A DNA stretch of 64,000 bases, taken from Gammaproteobacteria bacterium. GTDB lineage: Bacteria > Pseudomonadota > Gammaproteobacteria > Steroidobacterales > Steroidobacteraceae. The position numbers and the translations under genes are program-made. The notes beneath the pieces are model-generated. The model was not told where the DNA came from and did no database searches. It saw only the letters and a program-made list of their open reading frames with translations. The DNA is taken from NCBI GenBank assembly GCA_004297335.1, contig SCUD01000010.1:16168-80167 (forward strand), in the 5' to 3' direction. Of the stretch, positions 1 through 9,893 are shown one piece after another (the stretch's first letter is position 1; the number at the start of each line of letters is the position of its first letter).

Positions 1-1092
1 CCGGGCGGCGGCAGCGGCCTGGACTGGCTGCGCGACCTCTGCCGGCGTCACGATTTTCCGCCGGTCATCTACCTGCTGTCGGAGCCGACCCCGGCAGCGT
101 GCGACGCGGCGCTCGCGGCCGGGGCGATGGCCTGCCTGTCGAAGCGCAAGATCGACCACGGCGAGCTGATTGCCGCGCTGCGCGCCGCTCCGGCTCGCCG
201 CGGCCAGGCGGTGCCGCCGGCGGTGCGCCCGGAAGAACCCCGGCGCGACGCGCGCTTCGGCGACCTGGTGGTCCGTGGCTATCGCTGTGTCAACCTGCTC
301 GTGGAGACACCGGCCTCCTCGGTGTATCTCGCGATCAACGAGCGCGACGGCTCGCAGGTCGTGCTCAAGGTGCTGCGCCAGCCGCCGGAGAGTGCCGCGG
401 GTGCCGCCACTTTTGACCGGTTCCTGCGCGAATACCAGATCGCCGCAGCGATCGTGCACCCGAATGTCGTGCGCATCCATGACTTCGGCGTCAGCGACGA
501 CCAGGCCTTCATCGTGATGGAGTACTTCCCGCTGGGTGACCTGCGGGCACAGATCAAGGCCGGAATCACGCCGCTGCAGGCGCTGCGCTACCTGCGCCAG
601 ATGGCCGAGGCGCTGAAGGTGCTGCATTCGGCTGGCGTGCTGCATCGCGATCTCAAGCCGGGCAACGTGATGCTGCGCGACGAGTCCTCGGTCGTATTGA
701 TCGACTATGGCCTGTCCAAGCAGCTCGAGCTGGATGCCGCGATCACCGACAGTGGCGCGATCTTCGGTACGCCGTATTACATGAGCCCGGAGCAGGGCCA
801 TGGCCGCGAGACCGACGAACGCAGCGATATCTACAGCCTCGGGGTCATCTTCTACGAGATGCTGATGCGCCGTAAGCCGTATGTCGCCGGCACCTCGATG
901 CAGGTCATCTACAAGCACGCGAACTCGCCCCTGCCGGAGCTGCCCGCCGAGCTCAAGCGCTTCGAGCCGATCCTGTACAACTGCATCGCCAAGGATCCGC
1001 AGCGCCGCTACGCGAGCGCGGACCGGCTGGTCGATGCCGTCCGGGAGCTGGAGCGCGACGAGACCGAGCGCGCGGCGAACCGGCGCGGCTGA
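1..1092 (+). CDS. Receiver-like domain fused to a Ser/Thr protein kinase (5' end missing)
   Basis: The reading frame is open from base 1, so the gene starts before the window; 363 residues are visible. Residues 1-60 look like the second half of a response-regulator receiver domain: a hydrophobic strand (VIYLLSE), an alanine-rich helix ending in AAGA, then a strand with a lysine (CLSKRK). About residues 85-350 form a Hanks-type kinase: VAIK-like lysine in VLKVL (about 123), HRDLKPGN (about 215), DYG in place of DFG (about 235), and the activation segment GTPYYMSPEQ. The glycine-rich loop is degenerate (VETPASSVYLA), so ATP binding may be altered. There is no transmembrane segment or PASTA repeat, so it is probably cytosolic. 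The substrate is unknown. Family assignment is secure; activity is not. Confidence 0.85.
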   Translation, partial: PGGGSGLDWLRDLCRRHDFPPVIYLLSEPTPAACDAALAAGAMACLSKRKIDHGELIAALRAAPARRGQAVPPAVRPEEPRRDARFGDLVVRGYRCVNLLVETPASSVYLAINERDGSQVVLKVLRQPPESAAGAATFDRFLREYQIAAAIVHPNVVRIHDFGVSDDQAFIVMEYFPLGDLRAQIKAGITPLQALRYLRQMAEALKVLHSAGVLHRDLKPGNVMLRDESSVVLIDYGLSKQLELDAAITDSGAIFGTPYYMSPEQGHGRETDERSDIYSLGVIFYEMLMRRKPYVAGTSMQVIYKHANSPLPELPAELKRFEPILYNCIAKDPQRRYASADRLVDAVRELERDETERAANRRG

Positions 1093-1100
1093 GGGTCCGG

Positions 1101-1823
1101 TCACTCCAGGGCCGGCTGCAGGCGGTACTTCCCGCCGACCCAGTGCAGCACGGCCGCGCCGTGGTGCCAGTCGCCGAGCGTGATCCGGGTGCACGGCCGG
1201 CCGTCCAGGTCGAAATGGTGGATCGCCGGCCGGTGGGTGTGGCCGTGAATCAGCGTTGCGGCGCCGGCGGCGCGCAGCAGCGACTCGACCGCGGCCTGGT
1301 TGACGTCGGTAATGTACGGGTCGGCCACGGCGAGATGCGCGCGACTGCCGGACCGAGCCTGTTTGGCCAGCCGCCTCCGGCTGCCGAGCGGCAGCGCCGC
1401 GCAGCTGCTGCGGATGCGGGCGTCCCGGACCAGGGACCGCAGCCGCTGGTAACCCGGGTCATCGACGCAGAGTCCATCGCCGTGGCTCAGCAGCACGCGC
1501 TCACCGCCGATCTCGAGCAGCGAGGGATCCTCGATCAGCACGGCGCCCGCTGCAGCGCAGAAGCCAGTATCGAGCAGGAAGTCGCGATTGCCCGGCATCA
1601 CGGCGACCAGCGTGCCGCGCCGGGCGAGTGCGGCGAGGGCCGTGCTGACCTGCCGGTGGGCCGGTTCCGGATCGTCGTCGCCGAGCCAGGCCTCGAACAG
1701 GTCGCCGAGCAGGTACAGCGCGCGGGCTCCCCGCGCCGGTCCGGCGAGGAATCGCAGGAAGCGGGCGGCAATCTCCGGCACCCGCGGGTCGAGGTGCAGG
1801 TCGGAGACGAACCAGGTGCTCAC
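1101..1823 (-). CDS. lpxH: UDP-2,3-diacylglucosamine diphosphatase LpxH
   Basis: It hydrolyses UDP-2,3-diacylglucosamine to lipid X in lipid A synthesis, at the inner face of the cytoplasmic membrane. The 240-residue protein has the metallophosphoesterase motifs in order: SDLHLD near the N-terminus, GDLFEAWLGDD, PGNRDFL, LSHGDGLC and HGHTHRP. Length matches the family. The frame stays open far upstream, but family similarity begins at a GTG codon (1823) whose GTGA overlaps the stop of the preceding cyclophilin gene, which points to translational coupling. It runs convergent to the kinase gene with a gap of only 8 bp. Confidence 0.93.
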   Translation of the reverse strand: MSTWFVSDLHLDPRVPEIAARFLRFLAGPARGARALYLLGDLFEAWLGDDDPEPAHRQVSTALAALARRGTLVAVMPGNRDFLLDTGFCAAAGAVLIEDPSLLEIGGERVLLSHGDGLCVDDPGYQRLRSLVRDARIRSSCAALPLGSRRRLAKQARSGSRAHLAVADPYITDVNQAAVESLLRAAGAATLIHGHTHRPAIHHFDLDGRPCTRITLGDWHHGAAVLHWVGGKYRLQPALE

Positions 1824-2455
1824 TCTGGGCTGTCCGGCTCCGCCGGCGGTGCGACCGGGGCTGCAGCCGCCGGCGGCGTGGTGACCCCATCCAGCACGAA
1901 TGCGCGCAGCAGCACTACGGGCTCGAGCGGAACATCCGGGCCGATGGCCGGCAGCGTGCCGGTCGGCAGGTAGGCGATCCGGTCCAGCGTGTCCATGCCG
2001 GCGACGATGCGGCCGAACACGGCGAAGCCCCAGCGCGACGGCAGCGGGTCGAGGCCGGCGTTGTCCGCGAGGTTGACATAGAACTGTGCCGCACCCGAGT
2101 GCGGGCTGTCGGTGCGCGCGAGGCCGAGTGTGCCGCGCCGGTTCGACAGGCCGTTGCCGCTCTCGTTGGGGATCGGGGCGCGGGGCTCGCGCGGCGCGAA
2201 ATCGGTGCCGAAGCCGCCGCCCTGGACGACGAAGCCGGGAATCACACGATGGAACACCGTGCCGTCGTAGTGACGGTCCCGCACATAGCGCAGGAAGTTC
2301 TCGGCCGAGAGCGGCGCGCGCACCGTGTCCAGCTCGACGACGAAGCTGCCGTGGCTGGTCTCGATCTGCACCTGCGGAGTCAGCGACGAGACCGGCTGCG
2401 GCGTCGCGGCCCAGGGGACGAGGATGGCCAATGCGGCGATCAGCAGGCGTGCCAT
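1820..2455 (-). CDS. Periplasmic cyclophilin-type peptidylprolyl isomerase
   Basis: It catalyses cis-trans isomerisation of X-Pro bonds. The 211-residue protein starts with a signal peptide (MARLLIAALAILVPWAA, then polar residues), so it should be exported to the periplasm like PpiA. The cyclophilin core follows, with SAENFLRYV, FHRVIPGFVVQGG and the region around NRRGTLGLAR. A proline/alanine-rich tail of about 20 residues extends past the core. It is the first gene of a two-gene minus-strand operon with lpxH, overlapping it by 4 bp. The 64-bp gap to gltX must hold the divergent promoters of both operons. A more exact name (PpiA or PpiB) is not safe. Confidence 0.88.
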   Translation of the reverse strand: MARLLIAALAILVPWAATPQPVSSLTPQVQIETSHGSFVVELDTVRAPLSAENFLRYVRDRHYDGTVFHRVIPGFVVQGGGFGTDFAPREPRAPIPNESGNGLSNRRGTLGLARTDSPHSGAAQFYVNLADNAGLDPLPSRWGFAVFGRIVAGMDTLDRIAYLPTGTLPAIGPDVPLEPVVLLRAFVLDGVTTPPAAAAPVAPPAEPDSPE

Positions 2456-2519
2456 GCGCAGATCTTAGCGCATTGCGGCGCGTGAGACCCCGGGTGCGAT
2501 CCCGTAGACTGGGCACCCG

Positions 2520-3908
2520 ATGAACGCCGCCCCCGTCACCCGCTTTGCCCCCAGCCCGACCGGTGCGCTGCATCTCGGTAACGCCCGGACTGCGCTGTTT
2601 GCCTTCCTGTATGCGCGCGCCCGGGGTGGGCGCTTCCTGCTGCGCGTCGAGGACACTGATCGCGGGCGCGACGCCGATCCCTACGTGGCCGGGCAGATGG
2701 ACGACCTCCGCTGGCTGGGCATTGGCTGGGACGCCGGTCCCGACCGCGAGGACGAGCGCGGGCCCTACCGGCAGTCACAGCGCGGGGAGATCTATTCCGG
2801 ACTCTACCAGCGGCTGTTCGATGCGGGGCACACCTATCCCTGCTACTGCACGCCCGCGGAACTCGAGGTTTCCCGCCGCACGCGCCTCGCGGCGGGTCTG
2901 CCACCGCGCTACGCCGGCACCTGCCGCAATGCCGCTCCCCGGGATACGGTACCGGTCCTGCGGTTCCGGGTGCCGGACGACCGCATCGTGAGCTTCGATG
3001 ACCTGGTGCGCGGGCCGCAGGCCATTGCGGCGTCCGAACTCGGCGACTTCGTGATCCGCCGCGCCGATGGTGGCCCGATGTTCTTCTTCTGCAATGCCGT
3101 GGACGATGCGCTGATGGGTGTGACCCAGGTGCTGCGCGGCGAGGATCACCTGAGCAACACGCCGCGCCAGTTGCTGCTGCTCGATGCGCTCGGCCTGCCC
3201 CCACCGCAGTACGGGCACCTGCCACTGCTGGTCGACTCCGGCGGCGCACCGCTGTCGAAGCGACGCGGCAGCGTCACGCTGGCAGAGCTGCGTGCGCGGG
3301 GCTACCTGCCCGGTGCGGTCAGTAACTACCTGCTGCGACTGGGGCACACGGGGGCGCCCGATGCCTGGGTGGAACCCGGCGATTTCCCGCAGTGCTTCGC
3401 TGCCGGGCGCCTCGGGCGCGCCCCGGCGCACTACGATCCGGCACAGCTCGATCACTGGCAGCGCGAGGCCGTGAAGCGCCTGTCGCCCGCAGCGGCGGCA
3501 TCCTGGCTGGCTCCGGGGCTGCCGGTCGACTGCACGGCCGGCGAGCGCGCGACGCTCGCGGCACTGCTCGTCCGCAACGTGCGCTTCCCGGCCGAGGCGG
3601 CTCCCTGGCTCGCCGTGCTGCGGGGCCAGCCGGAGCCACCGACGGACGAGGCGCGGCAGGCGCTCGTTGCGGCCGGGGCGGAGTTCTTCGCCGCGGCGGC
3701 GGAGGTCTTTGCAGAGACCGGCCCGGATCTCAAGCGGCTGGCAGCGGCACTGCAGGCCCGGACCGGGCACCGCGGCGCGGCGCTGTTCCGGCCGCTGCGC
3801 GCTGCGTTGACCGGCCGTCTGGACGGACCAGAACTCGGGCCCCTGCTCGCGGCGATCCCGGTCCCGCTGGTACAGGAGCGCCTGGCACAACTCGCCCGCT
3901 CACGCTGA
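2520..3908 (+). CDS. gltX: Glutamate-tRNA ligase
   Basis: It charges tRNA-Glu with glutamate. The 462-residue class I synthetase has the HIGH-type motif HLGN at residues 18-21 after RFAPSPTG, and a KMSKS-type loop LSKRRGS near residue 245. A cysteine cluster (CYC near residue 115) lies in the usual zinc-binding insertion. The protein is longer than the tRNA-modifying paralogue GluQ and keeps the C-terminal anticodon-binding helical domain, so a true GltX is favoured. The ATG at 2520 gives the canonical N-terminus. cysS follows after 10 bp, probably as one transcript. Confidence 0.94.
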   Translation: MNAAPVTRFAPSPTGALHLGNARTALFAFLYARARGGRFLLRVEDTDRGRDADPYVAGQMDDLRWLGIGWDAGPDREDERGPYRQSQRGEIYSGLYQRLFDAGHTYPCYCTPAELEVSRRTRLAAGLPPRYAGTCRNAAPRDTVPVLRFRVPDDRIVSFDDLVRGPQAIAASELGDFVIRRADGGPMFFFCNAVDDALMGVTQVLRGEDHLSNTPRQLLLLDALGLPPPQYGHLPLLVDSGGAPLSKRRGSVTLAELRARGYLPGAVSNYLLRLGHTGAPDAWVEPGDFPQCFAAGRLGRAPAHYDPAQLDHWQREAVKRLSPAAAASWLAPGLPVDCTAGERATLAALLVRNVRFPAEAAPWLAVLRGQPEPPTDEARQALVAAGAEFFAAAAEVFAETGPDLKRLAAALQARTGHRGAALFRPLRAALTGRLDGPELGPLLAAIPVPLVQERLAQLARSR

Positions 3909-3918
3909 AGGAATCCCG

Positions 3919-5328
3919 ATGCTGCTGATCTTCAATTCGCTGACCGGGCGCAAGGAGGAGTTCCGGCCGCTGGTGCCGGGCCAGGTGCGCATGTACGTCT
4001 GCGGCATGACCGTCTATGACTACTGCCACGTCGGTCACGCCCGTTCGCAGATCGCCTTCGATGTCGTGCGCCGCTGGCTGCAGGCGAGCGGCTATCGGGT
4101 TACTTTTGTCCGCAACATCACCGATATTGACGACAACATCATCCAGCGCGCGCGCGAGCAGGGCGAGGACTACCGGGTCCTGACGGAGCGCTATATCCGG
4201 GCGGCGGACGCGGACTTCGCCGCGCTCGGCATCCTGCTGCCGGACCACGAGCCGCGCGCGACTGCCTACATGCCGCAGATGATCGCGATGATCGGGACGC
4301 TGATCGGGCGCGGCCACGCCTATGTCAGCGACAGCGGCGACGTTCTGTACTCCGTGTCCAGCTTCGCCGGCTACGGCCGCCTGTCCGGCAAGAAGCTCGA
4401 GGATCTGCGCGCCGGCGCGCGGGTCGAGGTCGATGCGCACAAGCGCGATCCGCTGGATTTCGTGTTATGGAAGCGCGCCAAGCCTGGCGAGCCCGCGTGG
4501 GACTCGCCGTGGGGGCCGGGCCGGCCGGGCTGGCACATCGAGTGCTCGGCGATGTCGGTTGCGCTGCTCGGGGTGCACTTCGATATCCATGGCGGCGGCG
4601 CCGACCTGCGCTTCCCGCACCACGAGAACGAGATTGCGCAGACCTGCGCGGCCTGCGACAGCCCGTTCGTCAATGTCTGGATGCACAACGGCTTCGTGCG
4701 CCTGAATGACGAGAAGATGTCGAAGTCGCTCGGCAACTTCTTCACCGTGCGTGAGGTGCTGCCGCGCCTGCGTCCGGAAGTGCTGCGCGCGTTCCTGCTC
4801 GCGAGCCACTATCGCGGTCCGATCAACTACACCGAGGACAACGTGCGCCAGGCGGATGCCGCGCTGCAGCGGCTCTACCTGGCGCTGCGCGGCGTGAACC
4901 CGGCCGCGGCGTACGAGCCCGGCGCGGCGACGGCGGCGTTCCGCGCGGCCATGGACGATGATTTCAACACGCCGGAGGCGCTCGCCGCGCTGCAGTCGGG
5001 TGCGCGCGCGCTGAACATCGCGCGGGCCGCCGGCGATGCCGCGCGGGCGGGCCCGCTCGCCGCCGAGCTGCGGGCGCTCGGAGCCGTCCTCGGCCTGCTC
5101 CAGCACGACCCTGAGGGCTGGCTCGCCACCCGCTCGGAGCTGATGGCGGCGGCCGGCAGCGAGCCACAGCGGCTCGAACCGGCGGCGATCGACGCGCTGG
5201 TTGCGCGGCGCAGCGCGGCACGCAAGTCCCGCGACTTTGCCGGTTCGGACCGGATCCGCGATGAGCTGGCTGCGCACGGCGTCGTACTCGAGGACGGGCC
5301 CGCTGGCACGAGCTGGCGCTGGCGCTGA
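3919..5328 (+). CDS. cysS: Cysteine-tRNA ligase
   Basis: It charges tRNA-Cys. The 469-residue protein has the family landmarks: [18 protein letters not shown] at the N-terminus (HIGH motif HVGH and first zinc cysteine), the second zinc cysteine in IECSAMS, PHHENE for the remaining zinc ligands, and KMSKS near residue 266 followed by LGNFFT. The C-terminal DALR/anticodon domain is present. A Shine-Dalgarno-like GAAGGAA lies about 6 bp before the ATG at 3919. It sits 10 bp after gltX, an arrangement that favours co-transcription of the two synthetase genes. Confidence 0.95.
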   Translation: MLLIFNSLTGRKEEFRPLVPGQVRMYVCGMTVYDYCHVGHARSQIAFDVVRRWLQASGYRVTFVRNITDIDDNIIQRAREQGEDYRVLTERYIRAADADFAALGILLPDHEPRATAYMPQMIAMIGTLIGRGHAYVSDSGDVLYSVSSFAGYGRLSGKKLEDLRAGARVEVDAHKRDPLDFVLWKRAKPGEPAWDSPWGPGRPGWHIECSAMSVALLGVHFDIHGGGADLRFPHHENEIAQTCAACDSPFVNVWMHNGFVRLNDEKMSKSLGNFFTVREVLPRLRPEVLRAFLLASHYRGPINYTEDNVRQADAALQRLYLALRGVNPAAAYEPGAATAAFRAAMDDDFNTPEALAALQSGARALNIARAAGDAARAGPLAAELRALGAVLGLLQHDPEGWLATRSELMAAAGSEPQRLEPAAIDALVARRSAARKSRDFAGSDRIRDELAAHGVVLEDGPAGTSWRWR

Positions 5329-5402
5329 ATAGTCCTCGTGGACGATGCAGCGCCGGTGCGCCCCGGCTAGCTTCGGTCCTCCCTGCCGCTGGAGAATCCA
5401 CC

Positions 5403-6473
5403 ATGGCCCTGCGCGTCGAAGCGACCCTCTTCGGTCCCGATACCCAGCAATACGCCGCCGCGGGCCAGGCCAGCGTCACGCTGCAGGACATCGCCGCGCG
5501 CGCCGCGCTGCTCGAGGAGCTCGGCTTCGACGGCATCACCACCGCCGAGGCCGGACACGACGCCTTCCTGCCGTGCATGATCGCGGCGGCGAACACCCGG
5601 CACCTGACGATGGGGACCAATGTCGCGATCGCCTTCCCGCGGAGCCCATTGGTCACGGCGCAGATGGCCTGGGACCTGCAGCATTTCTCCGGCGGCCGGT
5701 TCAATCTCGGTCTCGGCACGCAGGTCAAGGGGCACGTCGAGCGGCGCTATTCGACCGCGTGGACCGGGCCGCCAGGGCCGCGCCTGCGCGAGTACCTGCT
5801 GTGCCTGCAGGCGATCTTCCGGACGTTCCAGAATCCCCGCTCGCCGAGCTGGTTCGAGGGCGAGCATTACCGCTTCACGCTGATGTCGCCGTTCTTCAAT
5901 CCGGGCCCGATCGCCCATCCGCAGCTGCCGCTGTACATCGCGGCGGTCAACACCTACATGGCGAGACTCTCCGGCGAACTGTGCGATGGCCTGCGCCTGC
6001 ATCCGATCGCGACCTTCCGCTTCACGCGCGAGGTGCTGCTGCCAGCCATCACCGCCGGCCTCGCGGCGTCCGGGCGACCCCGGAGTGCACTGGACCTGGT
6101 CGGTGCGCCGTTCATGGCGCTCGGGCGCAACGAGGCCGAGGTCGAGCTGGCGCGCCAGGCGCTGCGCAGGCAGATCTCCTTCTATGCCTCTTCGCGGACC
6201 TATCACGCGGTGCTCGTGCACCATGGCTGGGAGGAGACCGGCGCCAGGCTGCACGAGCTTTCGGTGGCCGGCCGCTGGGCCGAGATGCCGGCGCTGATCA
6301 CCGACGAAATGCTCGAGGAGTGGGCGATCAGCTCCACCTACGACCGGCTGGCAGAGGCGATCCGCGCCCGGGCCGACGGCCTGTTCGACACGATCACACT
6401 GGTGCTGGTGGACGAGGCGCGCCAGGATCCGGAGCGCATGCGCGACACGGTCCGGCGCCTGCACCAGCCGTGA
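5403..6473 (+). CDS. Luciferase-like (probably F420-dependent) oxidoreductase
   Basis: The 356-residue protein is a (beta/alpha)8 luciferase-like flavin/F420 oxidoreductase. Visible features are the N-terminal GFDGITTAEAGHD, TMGTNVAIAF, the conserved turn FSGGRFNLGLGTQVKGH, and PLYIAAVN later. It most resembles the family annotated as F420-dependent LLM-class oxidoreductases, though the cofactor is not provable from sequence. GGAGA at 5391-5395 lies 7 bp before the ATG. It heads a same-strand series with an enoyl-CoA hydratase and two CoA-transferases, which suggests a redox step in breakdown of a CoA-linked or hydrophobic substrate. The substrate is unknown. Confidence 0.8.
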   Translation: MALRVEATLFGPDTQQYAAAGQASVTLQDIAARAALLEELGFDGITTAEAGHDAFLPCMIAAANTRHLTMGTNVAIAFPRSPLVTAQMAWDLQHFSGGRFNLGLGTQVKGHVERRYSTAWTGPPGPRLREYLLCLQAIFRTFQNPRSPSWFEGEHYRFTLMSPFFNPGPIAHPQLPLYIAAVNTYMARLSGELCDGLRLHPIATFRFTREVLLPAITAGLAASGRPRSALDLVGAPFMALGRNEAEVELARQALRRQISFYASSRTYHAVLVHHGWEETGARLHELSVAGRWAEMPALITDEMLEEWAISSTYDRLAEAIRARADGLFDTITLVLVDEARQDPERMRDTVRRLHQP

Positions 6474-6500
6474 CCACCGCGCGCAATGGAGGGGGATGCG

Positions 6501-7289
6501 ATGACTGATGTCCTGAGCGAGCGCGACGGCGCCATCCTGACGCTGACGCTGAACCGTCCCGAACGCATGAACACGATCTCGCAGTCGATGCTGGCGGCGC
6601 TATCGGCGGCGCTGCTCGAGGCGGGTAGTGACCCCGCGGTGCGCGTGGTCGTGCTGACCGGTGCCGGGCGGGCCTTCTGCGCCGGGCTCGACCTCGAGGA
6701 CGCGGCGAGCGAGGAGGGGGTCGCGAAGAGCGGCTTCCAGCTCACCGCGACGCTGGTCGAGCGCGACTTCGCGCCGCTGGTGCTGCACCGGCTGGACAAG
6801 CCGGTGATCTGCGCGATCAATGGTGGCACGGCCGGCTTCGGCCTCGATCTCGCGCTCGGTTGCGACATCCGCTTCGCGGCCAGTCACGCGCGGCTGGCGG
6901 CCGCGTTCACGCGCCGCGGCATCCTGCCGGAGACCGGCGGCACCTGGTACCTGCCGCGATTGCTCGGGTGGTCGAAGGCTGCGGAGCTCGTATTTGCCGG
7001 TCGCACGCTGACGGCACCACAGGCGCTGGAGCTGGGGATCGTCGATCACGTGGTCGAGGCCGAGGCACTGCCAGGGGCTGCGCGCGCATTGGCCGAAGAG
7101 ATCGCCGGCTGCGCGCCGCTGGCCGTACAGGCGGCGAAGCGCCTGTTTCGCGCCGGGCTCAACGAGGACCTCGGCGCCCATATCGACCGGGCCTACCTGC
7201 AGATGCTGCCGCTGATGCGCTCTGAGGACTTCCGCGAGGGCTTCAACGCCTATCTGCAGAAGCGCCCGCCGGACTTCCGGGGGCGCTGA
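6501..7289 (+). CDS. Enoyl-CoA hydratase/isomerase family protein
   Basis: A crotonase-fold enzyme acting on acyl-CoA. It shows GAGRAFCAGLDL, the oxyanion-hole region INGGTAGFGLDLALGCDIRFA, and PETGGTWYLPRLLG, which carries the glutamate of typical hydratases; the C-terminus is normal. The family includes hydratases, isomerases and ring-cleaving enzymes, so the reaction is open. An upstream in-frame ATG exists at 6486, but the purine-rich GGAGGGGG at 6488-6495 sits 5 bp before the ATG at 6501, so the latter is preferred (262 residues). It follows the luciferase-like gene by 27 bp and precedes two CaiB/BaiF genes. Confidence 0.87.
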   Translation: MTDVLSERDGAILTLTLNRPERMNTISQSMLAALSAALLEAGSDPAVRVVVLTGAGRAFCAGLDLEDAASEEGVAKSGFQLTATLVERDFAPLVLHRLDKPVICAINGGTAGFGLDLALGCDIRFAASHARLAAAFTRRGILPETGGTWYLPRLLGWSKAAELVFAGRTLTAPQALELGIVDHVVEAEALPGAARALAEEIAGCAPLAVQAAKRLFRAGLNEDLGAHIDRAYLQMLPLMRSEDFREGFNAYLQKRPPDFRGR

Positions 7290-7305
7290 ACGTGACGGGT
7301 CGCCG

Positions 7306-8520
7306 GTGACCAGCGGAGCGCTCGGCGGGTTCAAGGTCATCGACCTGGGGCAGGCGGTCTCGGCGCCCTGGTGCGCCCGGTTGTTTGCCGACCAGGGTGC
7401 CGACGTCATCAAGGTCGAGCCGCCGCGGACCGGAGATGTAGCCCGCCAGTGGGGACCGTTCCCTGGCGATGTGCCCGACCCGGAGAAGAGCGGCCTGTAC
7501 TTCTTCCTGAATACCGGCAAGCGCGGCGTCACGCTCGACTGGGCGCGGGCCGCCGGTCGCGAGCTGCTGCTCGAGCTGGCGAGCCGCGCCGATGTCCTCA
7601 TCGATAACCACCTGCCGCCGCAGCTGCGCGACCTGGGGCTCGACTACGCGACGCTGGCACAGCGCAATCCGGACCTGGTGATGATCTCCATCACGCCGTT
7701 CGGGCAGACCGGGCCGTACCGCGACTGGAACGGCTGCGACCTCAACGCGTTCCACCTGACCGCCGCGGGCAGCCGTTACTGCGGACGGCCCGGCGAGGCG
7801 CCACTCGAGCACGGCACCTTCGCCGCGGATTTCTTCGGCGGCGCCGCCGGCGCCGCCTGGGGTCTCGCGGCGCTGCTCGGCCGCCGCGCGGCCGGCGGCG
7901 GACAGCAGCTCGACGTCGCCTGCGCCGAGGTGATCGCCGCGACCTTCACCGGCAGCCAGAACATCGGGGCAGTGGCGCTCTCCGGCACCTTCGACCGGCG
8001 CACCGGCGTCGGCATGTCGCTGCGGGCGCCGGCGACGATCCTGCCGTGCCGCGACGGTCACGCCTGGATCCTCGCGATCGAGGATGCGCAGTGGCAGAGC
8101 CTGGTGCGCGCGATGGGCAGTCCGGCGTGGGCCGAAGCGGAACCGTTCCGCGACCTGCAGATGCGCGCGCAGAATGCCGATGCGATGTACCCGTTGCTCG
8201 CCGAATGGACCCGCGCGCACAGCAAGTGGGAGATCATGGAACGCTGCCAGGCCGAGGGCGTGCCGGTGACGGCGGTGTTCACGGTGGCCGAGGTGGCCGG
8301 TCACCCGCACCTGCGCGAGCGCGGCTGCATCGTTGAACTGGAACACCCCGCGCTCGGCCGGGTGCGCACCCTCGGCGCTCCGTTCCGGCTGCAGGGCAGC
8401 GAACTGCAGCCCGGCCGGCCGGCGCCGCTGCTTGGCGAGCACAACGGCGAGGTATACCGCGATTGGCTCGGGCTCGATGACGGCGAGCTCGAGCGCCTGC
8501 GCGCCGCGGGGGTCCTGTGA
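7306..8520 (+). CDS. CaiB/BaiF family CoA-transferase (first copy)
   Basis: A class III CoA-transferase, which moves CoA between carboxylic acids through a mixed-anhydride intermediate on a conserved aspartate. The 404-residue protein has the N-terminal signature (KVIDLGQAVSAPWCARLFADQGADVIKVE, shown here only to mark residues 7-35), FFLNTGKRGVTLD, and HGTFAADFFGGAAGA, whose Asp fits the catalytic position. It begins with GTG at 7306 and ends in a 4-bp GTGA overlap with the second copy. Two adjacent, non-identical copies suggest a heteromeric enzyme or two substrates. The specific acid is not predictable. Confidence 0.88.
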   Translation: MTSGALGGFKVIDLGQAVSAPWCARLFADQGADVIKVEPPRTGDVARQWGPFPGDVPDPEKSGLYFFLNTGKRGVTLDWARAAGRELLLELASRADVLIDNHLPPQLRDLGLDYATLAQRNPDLVMISITPFGQTGPYRDWNGCDLNAFHLTAAGSRYCGRPGEAPLEHGTFAADFFGGAAGAAWGLAALLGRRAAGGGQQLDVACAEVIAATFTGSQNIGAVALSGTFDRRTGVGMSLRAPATILPCRDGHAWILAIEDAQWQSLVRAMGSPAWAEAEPFRDLQMRAQNADAMYPLLAEWTRAHSKWEIMERCQAEGVPVTAVFTVAEVAGHPHLRERGCIVELEHPALGRVRTLGAPFRLQGSELQPGRPAPLLGEHNGEVYRDWLGLDDGELERLRAAGVL

Positions 8521-9761
8521 CGACGCCGGCGCCGGATGGGAGCGGCCGCGCTTTACCGCTCGCGGGGCTGCGGGTCGCGAACTTCGGCTGGGTCTGGGCC
8601 GGGCCGGTGGTCGGCCAGACGCTCGGCTTCCTCGGCGCCGAGGTCTTGAAGATCGAATCGCGGGCCCGCGTCGACCTGCTGCGCATGCTGCCGCCGTTCG
8701 CCGGCGGCGTGCGCGACCCGGACCGCAGCCTGTCGAATCATGCCGGCTGGGCCGGCAACGGCAGCGTCACGCTGAACCTGAAGACACCCGAGGCACGCGA
8801 TCTCGCGCTCCGGCTGGTCGCGGTCTGTGATGTCGTCGTCGAGAACTTCGGTCCCGGAGCGATGACGGCGCTCGGCCTCGACTATGCGGCGCTGTGCCAG
8901 GTGCGACCGGGCCTCGTCATGCTGTCGATGCCGGCGGCGGGCCTGAACGGTCCGCTGCAGTCGGTGCGGACCTACGGCCTGAGCCTCAGCAGCCTGACCG
9001 GTCTCGACAGCATCACCGGCTACGCCGGCGGACCGCCGGTCCCGTTCGAGAACGCCTTCGCCGATCCGTTCAACGGCATCATGGGTGCCTTCGCCGTGCT
9101 CGCCGCGCTGGCAGGACGGGAGCGCACGGGCCAGGGCCAGCATATCGACTTCTCGCAGCAGGAAGCGGTGATGCAGATGGTCGGGCCGGCCTTCATGGAC
9201 TACTTCCTGAACAACCGGGTCGCGGGGCCGCGCGGCAACCGCCACCCGCTCGACGCCGCCGCGCCGCATGGCGTGTTCCCGTGTGCCGGGGAAGACCGCT
9301 GGATCAGCATCGCGGTCGCGAGCGATCGGGAGTGGCAGGCCCTGCGGGGCGCAATGGGTGACCCGCCGTGGGCTGCCAGCGGCGAACTGGCCGGGCTGGC
9401 CGGCCGCCTGCGGCATCTCGACTCCCTGCACGAGCAGCTTGCGGCGTGGACCCGGAATTTTGACGACTACGAGCTGGCCGGGCGGCTGCAGCAACAGGGC
9501 ATCGCTGCGGCACCGGTGCTGAACGTCGGCGACCTGTTGCGCGATCCGCACTACCGCGCGCGCGGCACCTTCATCGAGGTACAGCACCCGCTCGGTTTCC
9601 AGGAGACGATCTACGGCGCCTATGTGAAATGCAGTCGCACCGAGCCCGTGGTCGAGCCGGGTCCGCGCATGGGCCGCGACAACGAGCGGGTCTTCCGGGA
9701 ACTGCTCGGCCTGGGCGCGGCCGACTACCAGCGGCTGATCGAAGCGCGGGTGATCTGGTGA
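8517..9761 (+). CDS. CaiB/BaiF family CoA-transferase (second copy)
   Basis: A 414-residue class III CoA-transferase. It shows the N-terminal NFGWVWAGPVVGQTLGFLGA then EVLKIES, the SVTLNLKTPEARDLAL block, and ENAFADPFNGIMGAFA with the expected catalytic Asp. It is clearly diverged from the upstream copy, so it is not a recent duplication. The GTG start at 8517 overlaps the previous stop (GTGA), indicating translational coupling. A TonB-dependent receptor follows after 132 bp. Together they suggest uptake and CoA activation of an exogenous carboxylic compound, which is an inference from gene order only. Confidence 0.88.
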   Translation: MTTPAPDGSGRALPLAGLRVANFGWVWAGPVVGQTLGFLGAEVLKIESRARVDLLRMLPPFAGGVRDPDRSLSNHAGWAGNGSVTLNLKTPEARDLALRLVAVCDVVVENFGPGAMTALGLDYAALCQVRPGLVMLSMPAAGLNGPLQSVRTYGLSLSSLTGLDSITGYAGGPPVPFENAFADPFNGIMGAFAVLAALAGRERTGQGQHIDFSQQEAVMQMVGPAFMDYFLNNRVAGPRGNRHPLDAAAPHGVFPCAGEDRWISIAVASDREWQALRGAMGDPPWAASGELAGLAGRLRHLDSLHEQLAAWTRNFDDYELAGRLQQQGIAAAPVLNVGDLLRDPHYRARGTFIEVQHPLGFQETIYGAYVKCSRTEPVVEPGPRMGRDNERVFRELLGLGAADYQRLIEARVIW

Positions 9762-9893
9762 GCGCGCCGGGCAGTTCGCAAGAAGTAGTCCAAATGTGGG
9801 ATGGCCGGGCGCTCGCGGATTGCGATGATCAGGCCGTCGGCTGATCGAGCCGGAGTTGCGTTTGCACCACACCAGCCGCAGGGGACTCTGTAC

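Noticed and set aside
1824..2573. Upstream extension of the lpxH frame (about 250 extra codons)
   Set aside because: It lies antisense-free but out of frame within the cyclophilin gene. LpxH similarity starts exactly at the GTG at 1823.
9801..9893. Earlier start for the TonB-dependent receptor
   Set aside because: It would place 31 charged residues before the signal peptide, and it has no ribosome site. ATG 9894 has AGGGGA at good spacing.
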